NCBI GenBank assembly: GCA_022508245.1
Contig: JAFLVO010000002.1
Coordinates: 1-64,000 of the forward strand
DNA: 64,000 bases
Reading direction: 5' to 3'
From: Clostridiales bacterium
GTDB taxonomy: Bacteria; Bacillota; Clostridia; Christensenellales; Borkfalkiaceae
This document shows, one piece after another, positions 53,798-61,759 of this stretch. How positions within the stretch are numbered: position 1 is the first letter of the stretch; each line of letters begins with the position of its first letter. Below the pieces are notes generated by a model, which saw only the letters and a list, made by a program, of their open reading frames with translations, was not told the origin of the DNA and did no database searches. A program made the translations under genes and the position numbers.

Positions 53798-54297
53798 AAC
53801 TTTTCAATATTGCGTCTTTTGCTAAATTTGAGCGCAGTCACTTGAAGCGCAATTCTCCCGTAAGAGCGCGCTACGATGTTAGTTGCTTTTGTTTGAAACT
53901 GTTTTTAAGCGAAAAAACACTTCGGGAGTATTAACCTTATGGAAATATTGTATAACCGTTCCTTCACGAACGGACATAGATTTATCGGAGTGGGCGGGCT
54001 TCCCGCCTGTTTAAAACATTAAATCGACGGGCGACGGTATAATTTCAAGATTAAATTCTATATTTGGGTCATAAAGACCTGTCGGAAAGTTTTGCAGTCA
54101 CTTTCCGGAAACTGATAATAAAATTCAGGCAGCGTAAGTTTGTGTGCAGTTTATTGTTTGGAAAATAAATTCAATTTTATGACCGCACACTGAAATTTGA
54201 TTTCTTTAATGTCTGATTGAAGGCGGTTGTAAACAAAAATATTCAAATCGCATTATAATTAAATGTAAACGGGGCAATAACCTCTTTGAGGTAAAAA
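53798..54297 (+). other. Gene-free stretch with several hairpins, possible RNA
   Basis: 500 bases with no convincing long frame. Hairpins: CCGTTC/GAACGG near 53957, GGCGGG/CCCGCC near 53993, CGGAAAGT/ACTTTCCG near 54080, and GTGTGC/GCACAC near 54150-54190. A 27-codon frame from ATG 53939 (MEILYNRSFTNGHRFIGVGG and on) has GGGAG upstream but no other support. I do not recognise a known RNA. Confidence 0.35.
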
Positions 54298-54864
54298 ATG
54301 GACTATTCTTTCAATTTATACAATTCTCTTGCCTCCGACGGTATTTGCTTAATTTTAAAACGGCTTCTTCCTCCCAACAGCGTTCCCGTAATTTTGTGCA
54401 TAGGAAGTGACTTGTCGGTGGGCGACAGCCTGGGTCCCGTTACGGGTACTAAGCTTAAAGAAAAGCTCAAAAATTTGAACTGCTTTGTCTACGGTACGCT
54501 TGCAAAGCCCATTACGGCGCACGAAATTAAGTACATGAATGAGTTTTTAAGGTCAACTCATCCCGACAGCACGATAATTGCAATTGACGCGGCGGTTGGT
54601 GCAGCGGGGGATATAGGACTTCTGAAAGTTTCGGATAAGTGGCTTGCGCCCGGCAGCGGGGCCAATAAAAAGCTTTCAAAGGTCGGCGACGTTTCAATTA
54701 TAGGCATTGTTGCCGAAAAGTCGGTATTTAATTATTCTCTCTTTTCCGCAACAAGGCTGAATATCGTTTACAAAATGGCGGATATAATCTGCGACGGAAT
54801 TTGTTCATATATTTTCGAAAGTCTGCAAAACAATCAGCTCTTCGATATTCCAAAGCTGCGCTGA
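54298..54864 (+). CDS. yyaC: Sporulation protein YyaC
   Basis: 188 residues. CIGSDLSVGDSLGPVTGTKL, GTLAKPITAHEIKY and IAIDAAVGAAGDIGLLKV match the YyaC family (DUF1256), which is related to germination-protease-like and hydrogenase-maturation-protease folds and is found in spore formers near the origin, as in Bacillus. A predicted peptidase function is not proven. TTTGAGGT lies upstream of the ATG. It is followed by a strong terminator. Confidence 0.93.
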   Translation: MDYSFNLYNSLASDGICLILKRLLPPNSVPVILCIGSDLSVGDSLGPVTGTKLKEKLKNLNCFVYGTLAKPITAHEIKYMNEFLRSTHPDSTIIAIDAAVGAAGDIGLLKVSDKWLAPGSGANKKLSKVGDVSIIGIVAEKSVFNYSLFSATRLNIVYKMADIICDGICSYIFESLQNNQLFDIPKLR

Positions 54865-54884
54865 CATCTTATAAATAAAATATC

Positions 54885-54925
54885 AAAGTCTATTCACCCG
54901 ACATGCGGGTGAATAGACTTTTTTT
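54885..54925 (+). terminator. Terminator of yyaC
   Basis: Perfect 16-base stem (54885-54900 with 54906-54921), loop ACATG, followed by a run of T. Confidence 0.93.
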
Positions 54926-54975
54926 AACCGAAAAAACTCCATAGTCTGCGCTCATAGTTTTTTATACAAAATATC

Positions 54976-54997
54976 CCCTGCTGCAAATGCAGCAGGG
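54976..54997 (-). terminator. Hairpin downstream of the membrane protein gene
   Basis: Perfect 9-base stem CCCTGCTGC/GCAGCAGGG, loop AAAT. The minus-strand tail GGATATTTTGT is weakly T-rich. Confidence 0.45.
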
Positions 54998-55098
54998 AAT
55001 ACTTAAAGGAGGTACTTGCCTGATTAAAAAGTAGAAAACTCTCTCTTTAGTTATGTAAAGTCACGTCTACTCAAAAATCGGGCGCAAGAGTAAGTAAT

Positions 55099-55626
55099 TT
55101 AGCGCCTCAATAACCGTCTCAATCTTGGGCGGTTATATCTTTGCAATATGACGAACAGACCGTCAAAACAAAATGCGACGCAGGAGGTAATCAGAAAAGC
55201 TGCCAAAGAGCCAAACCAAATGGTAAATATTACGGGAACAAAGCTTAAAATCATATTGATTTCATGGACAACTTCTGCCTGACAGGTCACCTGTATGATT
55301 TCTTCAACGGAGTGATCGGTTACGCTGTAATCTTTCGGATTATATGTCGGCAAATGTTTTTTCCACTTTTTAACCCCTATAACCCTATATAATTTTGACT
55401 CGAATTTTCTCTCTTTAAACCACCATCTGTCATAATTTATTTTATTATGAAAAATCCCGTCTATTCCATGACCTATTGCAAGTCGCATGGCAAAATGGTA
55501 AAAGCAAGTGCCGAAAGTTATAGTCAACGTAAATAAAATTGAGTTTTTTGTAAAGTAGTATATTATACCGCATGCCAACAGTCCTATTAGAAAGAACAAT
55601 GCAAGTATAATCATTTTCTTCTTCAT
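55099..55626 (-). CDS. Small membrane protein resembling CrtO-type acyltransferases
   Basis: 175 residues with two N-terminal helices (about 5-24 and 28-48) and a pair near the C-terminus (about 127-157). The middle has FKERKFESKLYRVIGVKKWK and KHLPTYNP, a pattern I associate with glycosyl-diaponeurosporenoate acyltransferase (CrtO) family proteins, and a conserved VVHEIN. No carotenoid genes are nearby, so the substrate is probably different. No strong RBS. Similar short sequences flank the gene on both sides. Confidence 0.55.
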   Translation of the reverse strand: MKKKMIILALFFLIGLLACGIIYYFTKNSILFTLTITFGTCFYHFAMRLAIGHGIDGIFHNKINYDRWWFKERKFESKLYRVIGVKKWKKHLPTYNPKDYSVTDHSVEEIIQVTCQAEVVHEINMILSFVPVIFTIWFGSLAAFLITSCVAFCFDGLFVILQRYNRPRLRRLLRR

Positions 55627-55718
55627 AAATGTAATATACCTGATTAATATTAAGTTTAATTAAACACCAAAGAGGAGAAAAGGAGTTTGCCTATTAAAAA
55701 AATAGGGTGCAAAGGAAT

Positions 55719-56168
55719 TTAAATCTCTATTATCTTTTTATCCTGCTTTTTCGCATAGTTGACGGTATAATATGTTCCGCCCGATTTTTTTCTTAAATAG
55801 CACACAAGAACGTCGCAGTTGTCAACCAAAAATCTGTCGCGCTCCTGCATACAGCCCTCTACGTATTCGGGGAAAAATACAATTTTTTCGTCTGCGGCGC
55901 AGAGAATATCTTCGTAGCGCCTCTTTTCTTTTGCGCTAAAATATTTGCTCTGCTCCTCGCAGGGAATACAGGTGCAAAGGCGTATAGGATAGCTCTTTTT
56001 ATAGTTTAAAACTATTTCGGCAGCTTCCATATCAAAGCCCTTTGCCATACCGCAGTAAAAATTGCGTGCTCCCGACTTTATTAAGTTTAAAATTACTCTG
56101 TCTAGAAGGTTTTTATCAAACCGGCTGTCAAGAATTCTGTGACCGGTAAAAGCACAATTAGTATACAT
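55719..56168 (-). CDS. SLOG-family (DUF1273/YpsA-like) protein
   Basis: 149 residues with the Rossmann-like pattern CAFTGHR at the start, YCGMAKGFDMEAAE in the middle and KKSGGTYYTVNYA near the end, typical of YpsA/DUF1273 SLOG domains, which bind nucleotides or nucleotide-derived ligands. The start codon overlaps the rsmG stop by one base (TAATG-like), showing tight coupling. Role unknown. Confidence 0.82.
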   Translation of the reverse strand: MYTNCAFTGHRILDSRFDKNLLDRVILNLIKSGARNFYCGMAKGFDMEAAEIVLNYKKSYPIRLCTCIPCEEQSKYFSAKEKRRYEDILCAADEKIVFFPEYVEGCMQERDRFLVDNCDVLVCYLRKKSGGTYYTVNYAKKQDKKIIEI

Positions 56169-56872
56169 TATAGCGGTTTTTTTCTCTCCAAACCTCTGCC
56201 CCGAGGGTATTTTTCGGGGGTTTTTCTTATTTTTTTAATAACTATGACGTTTCTCTTTCCGCAATCTTCGGGAAGGGAGTATGAGTGAACTTTTTCTATT
56301 GCGCCCCCTAAAATTTCTATCGCGTTTTTGCTCTCTTCAATCTCCTTTTCGGCGTCGCCCTTATAGGCAATGAACAGGCCTCCGACCTTTACGAAAGGCA
56401 AACAGTATTCGCACAAGGTATTTAAGCTTGCAACCGCCCTTGCCTCGGCAACATCGAATTTTTCCCTTAAATTTTGCATGCGCCCCCCCTCTTCGGCGCG
56501 GATATTTAATACTTTTACCCCCTCGAGTCCAAGCTCCTTTACAGCCTCTTCAAGGTAGGTACACTTCTTTCCAGTGCTCTCCACAAGAGTAAAGGATAAG
56601 TCGTCTCTCACTATTTTCAAGGGGATGGATGGAAATCCTCCGCCCGAGCCTATTTCAATTACTTTTGAGTTCAGAGGAAAGAGCTTTTCAGGCAAAATAC
56701 TGTCTGTAAAATGCTTTATATAGACCTCTTTTTTTTCGGTAATTGCGGTCAGATTGCACTTTTCGTTGTATTCCGTTAAAATTTCTCTGAACTTCTCGAA
56801 TTTTTCGTTTTTTAAATACTCGTTCACTTCATTCATATCGTCAATTATATCAACAATTTTATTATTTTTCAA
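56168..56872 (-). CDS. rsmG: 16S rRNA (guanine-N7)-methyltransferase G
   Basis: 234 residues. Class I SAM fold with VIEIGSGGGFPSIPLKIV as motif I, the LTAITEKKEVYIKHFTDSI region and DVAEARAVASLNTLCEYCLP, all typical of RsmG (GidB). It methylates G527 of 16S rRNA. Normal length. In many Firmicutes rsmG follows mnmG; here neither mnmE nor mnmG is present and it reads away from dnaN. Confidence 0.95.
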   Translation of the reverse strand: MKNNKIVDIIDDMNEVNEYLKNEKFEKFREILTEYNEKCNLTAITEKKEVYIKHFTDSILPEKLFPLNSKVIEIGSGGGFPSIPLKIVRDDLSFTLVESTGKKCTYLEEAVKELGLEGVKVLNIRAEEGGRMQNLREKFDVAEARAVASLNTLCEYCLPFVKVGGLFIAYKGDAEKEIEESKNAIEILGGAIEKVHSYSLPEDCGKRNVIVIKKIRKTPEKYPRGRGLERKKPL

Positions 56873-57169
56873 CTTTTAGTTATCGACATTGTTTAAAATT
56901 CGGGGGATAACTTCTATTTATTTTAAATTGCTCTTTTTTTAAGTATTTTTTGTCAAAAAGTTATCCAATTATAAACAAATAATTAACGAAGATCTGCACA
57001 AAAAATTCCACACTTTAAAGGGCATAATTGTTGCTTTTTTCAAGCCTTTTTGATATTATAATAAAGTAAAAAGCAAAAATGGCGGAGATATAAACAAATC
57101 CACCGCCTCTACTAATAACTATATCTATAAATACTTAAAAAATAAATAACAATCATACGGAGAAAAAAA
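56873..57169. other. rsmG-dnaN divergent intergenic region with weak DnaA-like boxes
   Basis: AT-rich. TTATCGACA (56880-56888) is one change from the DnaA box; the complement of 56902-56910 and TTATCCAAT (56961-56969) are two changes away. A GGCGG/CCGCC hairpin lies before dnaN. A TATAAT occurs near 57056 but without a clear -35. It may be a secondary part of the origin. Confidence 0.4.
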
Positions 57170-58276
57170 ATGAAATTAGTTTGTGAAGGTATTGATTTAT
57201 CGGATGCAGTTTTAAAGGTAGTTAAGGCTTGCTCTTCAAAGACTACCGTTCCTGTTTTAGAATGTATAAAAATCTCCGCAAAAAACGACGGAATTACTCT
57301 TTCCGCGACGGACGGAGAGATTTCTATAATTAAAACCATAAAGGCAGAAGTATACGAAGAGGGAGAGGTCTGCGTTCCCGGCAAATACTTCACCGACTTT
57401 ATCAAAAAACTGGAAGGGGTGCAGATAACTCTCGTTTCCGAGGGAAAGAAGATGGATATCGTCTATGCGGACAGCCAGACGAGTATGCAGGTGCTTTCCG
57501 CCGAGGATTTCCCCAAAATAGACCTCGATATTAAGGAAAACAGCTTTACTTTAAAGACCAAGGATTTGAAAAAGTTTATTAATTCAACTTCTTTTTGCTG
57601 CGCTACCGACGATTCGCGCCCCATTTTAAAGGGATGCCAGTTCGTTATAGACGGCGAAAATATCTGCGTTACCTCGCTCGACGGGTTCCGCCTTGCAACT
57701 ATAAGCGGTAAGGTTGTGTCTTCTACGGGCAATATGGAAATTATTTGCCCTGCAAGAACGCTAAACGAGATTGAAAAAATGCTTCCCGACGACGATAACG
57801 ATACCGAAATATTTATTCAAAAGGGCATGATTTTGGTGTCTTCCGAAGATACGGTTCTGACTTCAAGACTGTACGGCGGAGATTTCATCAAAAAAGAGAA
57901 TATTATACCCAAAAAGTTCATAACCGAAGTGGTTATTGAAAAAGAAAAATTAAAAGCAAGTATCGAAAGAGCTGCAATTCTTGTCAGAGGGGATAAAAAC
58001 AGCCTCATAATCTTCGATATTTCGGGCGACAAGATTGAAATTTCTTCGGCTTCGGAGATAGGTAACGTTCAGGAGCCCGTAAAGGCGACGGTTGACGGTA
58101 AAGACGTAAGAATTGCTATGAATTCCAAGTTCATAATTGATGCGGTAAACGCCTTGGACGAGGAAAAAATAGTGCTTTCCTTCAACAATCAAGTTCAGCC
58201 TTTTACCTGCCAGAATGAAGTAAATAAGGACAAGCTGTATTTAATTTTACCCGTACGCACCTCAAATAACGCTTGA
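57170..58276 (+). CDS. dnaN: DNA polymerase III sliding clamp (beta subunit)
   Basis: 368 residues, three-domain clamp with TVPVLECIKISAKNDGITLS, SFCCATDDSRPILKGC, LDGFRLA and the C-terminal YLILPVRT. Forms a ring that tethers polymerase to DNA. ACGGAG precedes the ATG. Unusually, no dnaA lies upstream. The stop codon overlaps the -35 box of the rpmH promoter. Confidence 0.97.
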   Translation: MKLVCEGIDLSDAVLKVVKACSSKTTVPVLECIKISAKNDGITLSATDGEISIIKTIKAEVYEEGEVCVPGKYFTDFIKKLEGVQITLVSEGKKMDIVYADSQTSMQVLSAEDFPKIDLDIKENSFTLKTKDLKKFINSTSFCCATDDSRPILKGCQFVIDGENICVTSLDGFRLATISGKVVSSTGNMEIICPARTLNEIEKMLPDDDNDTEIFIQKGMILVSSEDTVLTSRLYGGDFIKKENIIPKKFITEVVIEKEKLKASIERAAILVRGDKNSLIIFDISGDKIEISSASEIGNVQEPVKATVDGKDVRIAMNSKFIIDAVNALDEEKIVLSFNNQVQPFTCQNEVNKDKLYLILPVRTSNNA

Positions 58277-58302
58277 CTTTGATTAATTAAAGATTATATA
58301 AT
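58273..58302 (+). promoter_or_regulatory. Promoter of rpmH-rnpA-yidD
   Basis: TTGACT, 18 bases, TATAAT. The -35 overlaps the dnaN stop codon (TGA 58274-58276). The transcript would start about 30 bases before rpmH. Confidence 0.75.
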
Positions 58303-58339
58303 ATAGGTCGAAATTTTAAAATAAAGAAAGGGAATTAAT

Positions 58340-58474
58340 ATGAAAAGAACGTACCAACCCAAAAAAAGACAGAGAAGTAAGGTTCACGGATTCAGAAAGA
58401 GAATGGCTTCTACCGCCGGCAGAAAAGTTTTGAAGAGAAGAAGAGATAAGGGTAGAAAAAAGCTTTCGGCATAA
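58340..58474 (+). CDS. rpmH: Ribosomal protein bL34
   Basis: 44 residues, starting [14 protein letters not shown] and containing [19 protein letters not shown], the invariant bL34 sequence. Part of the 50S subunit. GAAAGGGA precedes ATG 58340. rnpA begins three bases after the stop, the usual rpmH-rnpA arrangement. Confidence 0.97.
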   Translation: MKRTYQPKKRQRSKVHGFRKRMASTAGRKVLKRRRDKGRKKLSA

Positions 58475-58477
58475 GTA

Positions 58478-58807
58478 GTGAAATATCTTAAAATTAAGAA
58501 AAATTCCGATTTTCAAAAGCTTTTTAAAAAGGGGAAAAAGGCATTTTCCCCTTATCTAACGTTGATATATTTTCCGTCGGACAAACTGTCGATGGGAATA
58601 GCCATTTCAAAAAAACACGGCAAAGCAGTGACGCGCAACGCAATTAAAAGGCTTGTAAGAGAGGCGTTTAAAGATAGTTGCGACAAGCTTCAACACAATT
58701 ATTCCATAATTGTACTGCCGAGAATTGCAGAAGAATATTCCTACCACAAAATGAAAGACGGATTTAATATCTGTTTTAAAAAGGTGAATTTGTGCGAAAA
58801 GAGCTGA
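58478..58807 (+). CDS. rnpA: Ribonuclease P protein component
   Basis: 109 residues with the expected LKIKKNSDFQKLFKKGKKAF start, ISKKHGKAVTRNAIKRLVRE as the RNR signature and the C-terminal helix. It assists the RNase P RNA in tRNA 5' processing. The start codon is GTG at 58478, which lines up with the family N-terminus. It overlaps yidD by 16 bases. Confidence 0.95.
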   Translation: MKYLKIKKNSDFQKLFKKGKKAFSPYLTLIYFPSDKLSMGIAISKKHGKAVTRNAIKRLVREAFKDSCDKLQHNYSIIVLPRIAEEYSYHKMKDGFNICFKKVNLCEKS

Positions 58808-59085
58808 ATCGCGGCAAAAAGATAAAAATGTTGCCGAAAAGACGGGTAAAACTGTTTAAAATGCTCTTTATGCGTCCCATCGTTTTCTATCAGAAAAGGA
58901 TTTCAAAGCACACCTGCCTGTATGAGCCGACTTGTTCGGAATATATGAAGAGATCTATCAACAACAAAGGTGTATTTTTAGGTCTTTTATTCGGAACGTG
59001 GCGCCTTATACGGTGCAATCCCCTCTCGAAGGGAGGTTACGACCCCGCACCGGAACAAGGTTCTAAATTAAAATGGGTGTTATAG
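58792..59085 (+). CDS. yidD: Membrane protein insertion efficiency factor YidD
   Basis: 97 residues. FYQKRISKHTCLYEPTCSEY and GTWRLIRCNPLSKGGYDPAP are the YidD signature, with three conserved Cys. It is a small inner-membrane-surface protein that aids YidC. I keep the GTG start at 58792, because AAAGGTG lies six bases upstream; an ATG at 58828 is the shorter option and would be closer to typical length. Confidence 0.92.
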   Translation: MRKELNRGKKIKMLPKRRVKLFKMLFMRPIVFYQKRISKHTCLYEPTCSEYMKRSINNKGVFLGLLFGTWRLIRCNPLSKGGYDPAPEQGSKLKWVL

Positions 59086-59089
59086 CGAT

Positions 59090-59132
59090 TCACGAAAATT
59101 GAAAACTGTTTTGCGTTTTCGGTTTTCCGTGA
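59090..59132. other. Hairpin between yidD and yidC
   Basis: TCACG/CGTGA outer stem with AAAA/TTTT and GAAAAC/GTTTTC inner pairing. Without a strong T-run, so perhaps a processing site or mild attenuator. Near it is the second copy of the short dispersed repeat. Confidence 0.4.
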
Positions 59133-59137
59133 TGCTT

Positions 59138-59160
59138 AGAAACTATGTTTCTCTGCCCGC
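59138..59160 (-). repeat. Short dispersed repeat, copy 2
   Basis: The complement of this stretch equals the repeat at 49221-49243 except for one base in the central palindrome. Confidence 0.5.
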
Positions 59161-59201
59161 AATGTAAGAAAATTACGGATATTTAAATAACTTACAGTAA
59201 A

Positions 59202-60524
59202 ATGAATTTTTTAGCAGTGTCTGAAAACTTAATAAACTTTAACGTTGAAAAGATAAGTTCTATCAACTTGGAAGGCATTGGCTGGGCAATCAAATGGCTG
59301 TTCGATTTGTTTAAGGGCTTCCCCGGAGCGATAGCGCTTGGCGTTATTCTGTTTACGCTTGCCCTTAAAACTCTTGTACTGCCGCTTGATATCTATTCAA
59401 GGGTAAAGACCAAGAAGCAGTCGCTTTTAATGAAAGAGATGCGCCCGCAGATGGAAAAGCTGCAAAAGCAATATGCGGGCGACAAGAACATGTATAATCA
59501 GAAAGTTCTGGAATTGCAGAGGGCAAACGGCTACAACCCCTTGGGCGCCTGCCTTCCCTCTATAATTTCGTTGATTATATTCATCGTAGTGTTCAGTTCG
59601 TTCTCAACCTATTCCAACTATGCAACCTTAAGCACCTACAATAAACTCGTTGATTCGTACAACGATAGCGTGGTAACTTACGTAAAGCAAAGTTATGACG
59701 ACAATGACAACAACGAGCATTTCCTCTTGGTTATAGGCGAGGATTTTGAGGAGATAAAAGGCTATACATTGGGCGATGACGGAAAGGCTTACGACGCGGA
59801 AAAAAATATTATAAAAGTGATAGGCTATAAGGTTGATTTTAATAAATTCACCCTATACTATGCCTCAATTAACGCAGAAAACGAAGATTTTGATAAGGAA
59901 GAATTCAACGCAAAAAAAGAGTCTGAAAAGATGGAATTTGTGGCTGAATTCGTGCAGCTCAACGCCCGCAAATTATCCGCTGAATATTACAGAGGAGAGC
60001 TTAAAAAAGAAACGTCGTTTTTGTGGATAGGCAATATGTGGTATCCCGACTCGGCACTCAATAAAGAGGTTCCCGCGTTTTCCAATTTCTTAAGCTCGGT
60101 AACTCGCGCAAGCTCAGGAATAAACGCTTCGTACGAGGAGTCTTACAACGAGGTAACTTTTAACCTCTCGAAAGAGAAAGACAGAGCCAACGGCTATTTC
60201 ATACTTATTTTACTGTCGATAGGCTTTATGTTCCTGCAGCAGTTTATTATGATGCGTTCACAAAAGGACGCCAACGAGTTGAGTACCGTGGACGGTTCCG
60301 CCGCTTCTACCAACAAGATGATGATGGTCATAATGCCCATTATCTTCGGTGTGTTCTCGTTCTTCTACAGCGCGGCTTTCTCTACTTACATGATTGTTAA
60401 TACGGTCTACGGACTTATTTCAATGCTTATAATAAATAAAATAGTGACTGTGCGTTTTGATAAAAATCAAGGCAAAAGGGCAATTAAAAACGCAGCGTCT
60501 TATAATAGGAAAAGGACAAAATAA
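59202..60524 (+). CDS. yidC: Membrane protein insertase YidC/Oxa1
   Basis: 440 residues. Membrane helices at about 40-62, 116-136, 325-345 and 375-405. Family core: FTLALKTLVLPLDIYSRVKT, NPLGACLPSIISLIIF, and MPIIFGVFSFFYSAAFSTYM. It inserts membrane proteins and helps assembly. A large hydrophilic loop of about 190 residues (about 137-325) separates the first and later core helices, larger than in many Gram-positive YidC proteins of about 260 residues. No N-terminal lipobox is seen. It overlaps jag by one base. Confidence 0.93.
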   Translation: MNFLAVSENLINFNVEKISSINLEGIGWAIKWLFDLFKGFPGAIALGVILFTLALKTLVLPLDIYSRVKTKKQSLLMKEMRPQMEKLQKQYAGDKNMYNQKVLELQRANGYNPLGACLPSIISLIIFIVVFSSFSTYSNYATLSTYNKLVDSYNDSVVTYVKQSYDDNDNNEHFLLVIGEDFEEIKGYTLGDDGKAYDAEKNIIKVIGYKVDFNKFTLYYASINAENEDFDKEEFNAKKESEKMEFVAEFVQLNARKLSAEYYRGELKKETSFLWIGNMWYPDSALNKEVPAFSNFLSSVTRASSGINASYEESYNEVTFNLSKEKDRANGYFILILLSIGFMFLQQFIMMRSQKDANELSTVDGSAASTNKMMMVIMPIIFGVFSFFYSAAFSTYMIVNTVYGLISMLIINKIVTVRFDKNQGKRAIKNAASYNRKRTK

Positions 60525-61342
60525 TGGAAGAAAAAAACGTATTCGAAGGTAAAACCGTAGACGAAGCGATTGAAAACGGACTTATCGAGCTTGGAGTTAC
60601 GAGCGACGAAATCGAAGTAGAAGTGCTTGAGGAGGGAAAAAAGAAGCTTTTCGGCTCTGTTAAGGCAAAGGTCCGCATAAAGCTTAAGAGCTCGGACAGC
60701 GACAGAGCAGTTGAATTTATCAACGGTCTTTTGAAAATTATGGAGGTTGAGGGCTCCGCCGAAGTCGTTTCGGAGGAGGAGAGCGTTGTAATAGACGTTA
60801 AAACCCCCAACTCGTCGCGCGTTATCGGAAAGAGGGGCGACGTGCTCGACGCTATTCAGTGCATGGCGGGCGCAGTTGCCAATATCGGCAGAGACGAGTA
60901 CAAAAAAGTAGTCGTAGATTGCGAAAACTATCGTGCTCAGCGCGAGGAGACGCTTAAAAAGCTTGCTTTAAAGATTGCCGCAAAGGCAGAGGAGACGGGC
61001 AGAAAGGTAATTTTAGAGCCCATGGCGTCCTACGAGAGAAGAGTAATTCACGCGGCACTCGTCGACAACGAAAAAGTTAAAACGGTATCAGAGGGCAGGG
61101 ACCCTGCAAGATATATTGTAGTTATTCCCAACAATGCCAACCCCAACGACAGGGGCATTCGCTACGGCGAAAAAGACCGTGACAGGCACGGCAGAGGAAA
61201 GGACCGCGACAGACGCGGCAGAGGCGATAGAAAGGGCAGAAGAGATAACAAGGGCTCGTCCGGCGGCGGTGCAAAGAGAGGAAAGAAGGAAATACATTTC
61301 GGAACCTTCCTTGGCAACAGCAACAGCGAGAAGAACGACTAA
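60524..61342 (+). CDS. jag: RNA-binding protein Jag/KhpB with a basic RG-rich tail
   Basis: 272 residues: Jag_N (about 5-54, EEGKKKLFGSVKAKV), KH domain (about 75-150, VIGKRGDVLDAIQ) and R3H (about 152-203, YERRVIHAAL). The last 65 residues are an Arg/Gly/Asp/Lys-rich disordered tail (RGKDRDRRGRGDRKGR) that would bind RNA loosely. Jag/KhpB binds RNA and affects cell-wall elongation. Encoded right after yidC with a one-base overlap, as is usual. Confidence 0.92.
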   Translation: MEEKNVFEGKTVDEAIENGLIELGVTSDEIEVEVLEEGKKKLFGSVKAKVRIKLKSSDSDRAVEFINGLLKIMEVEGSAEVVSEEESVVIDVKTPNSSRVIGKRGDVLDAIQCMAGAVANIGRDEYKKVVVDCENYRAQREETLKKLALKIAAKAEETGRKVILEPMASYERRVIHAALVDNEKVKTVSEGRDPARYIVVIPNNANPNDRGIRYGEKDRDRHGRGKDRDRRGRGDRKGRRDNKGSSGGGAKRGKKEIHFGTFLGNSNSEKND

Positions 61343-61375
61343 TTAAATTTAAAATATACGCGCAAGCGTTATATA

Positions 61376-61419
61376 TAGATGGTTTTCGGCTAAACACATC
61401 TTTTAAAAAAACCGAGGAG
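61376..61419 (+). promoter_or_regulatory. preQ1-I-like riboswitch aptamer
   Basis: P1 pairs AGATG (61377-61381) with CATCT (61397-61401). The loop contains TCGGC followed by TAAACA, with a candidate ligand-pairing C at 61390. The A-rich tail (61405-61411) leads to CCGA (61412-61415), which can pair with TCGG (61386-61389) as the H-type pseudoknot P2. This follows the preQ1 class I plan, and the next gene is queT. Confidence 0.72.
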
Positions 61420-61426
61420 AAGCAAA

Positions 61427-61705
61427 TAACCGCTGACAACCCCAACAAAACGCATTTAAGCACGCTATTTGTGTGTCTTTTGTGCGGTGCGCCCTTGATG
61501 TATGTTCAATACACCAGCGGTTACCCCGCGCAAAATACAATACAAATTTCATTGCTTAAACGCGAAGCGATTTTACAAGAAAAATTTTGAGATTAGGCAA
61601 GGCAAGGACGTGCAGGCGTACAGCGACGTACGTCAAACGGACTTAACGAAGTATAAGCCAAAATTTCTCCATAAAATTGCGTTCTGTCGGGGTTGTCAGC
61701 GGTTA
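61427..61705. mobile_element. 279-base inverted-terminal-repeat element between riboswitch and queT
   Basis: Ends 61427-61454 and 61678-61705 match as inverted repeats at 26 of 28 positions (TAACCGCTGACAACCCC then RACARAACGCA), bounded by TA on both sides. No transposase. A core at 61579-61669 resembles 36149-36239 (reversed) and 45937-46058. MITE-like; no gene inside is supported. Confidence 0.65.
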
Positions 61706-61707
61706 GC

Positions 61708-61738
61708 AAGCGGACGGTTTTTTCAGCCGTCCGCTTTT
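61708..61738 (+). terminator. Terminator in the queT leader (riboswitch expression platform)
   Basis: Perfect 10-base stem AAGCGGACGG/CCGTCCGCTT (61708-61717 with 61727-61736), loop TTTTTTCAG, then TT. The stretch CGGTTTTTT (61715-61723) is complementary to AAAAAACCG in the aptamer tail (61406-61414), which would make an antiterminator. Confidence 0.7.
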
Positions 61739-61759
61739 GCCGTTATTTGCAAAAGGAAA

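Noticed and set aside
53798-54297. 6S RNA, tmRNA, SRP RNA or RNase P RNA in the gene-free region before yyaC
   Set aside because: None of the conserved sequence blocks of these RNAs that I can recall are present.
61502-61759. An N-terminal extension of queT
   Set aside because: It runs through the inverted-repeat element and a terminator; the QueT family begins at the ATG at 61760.
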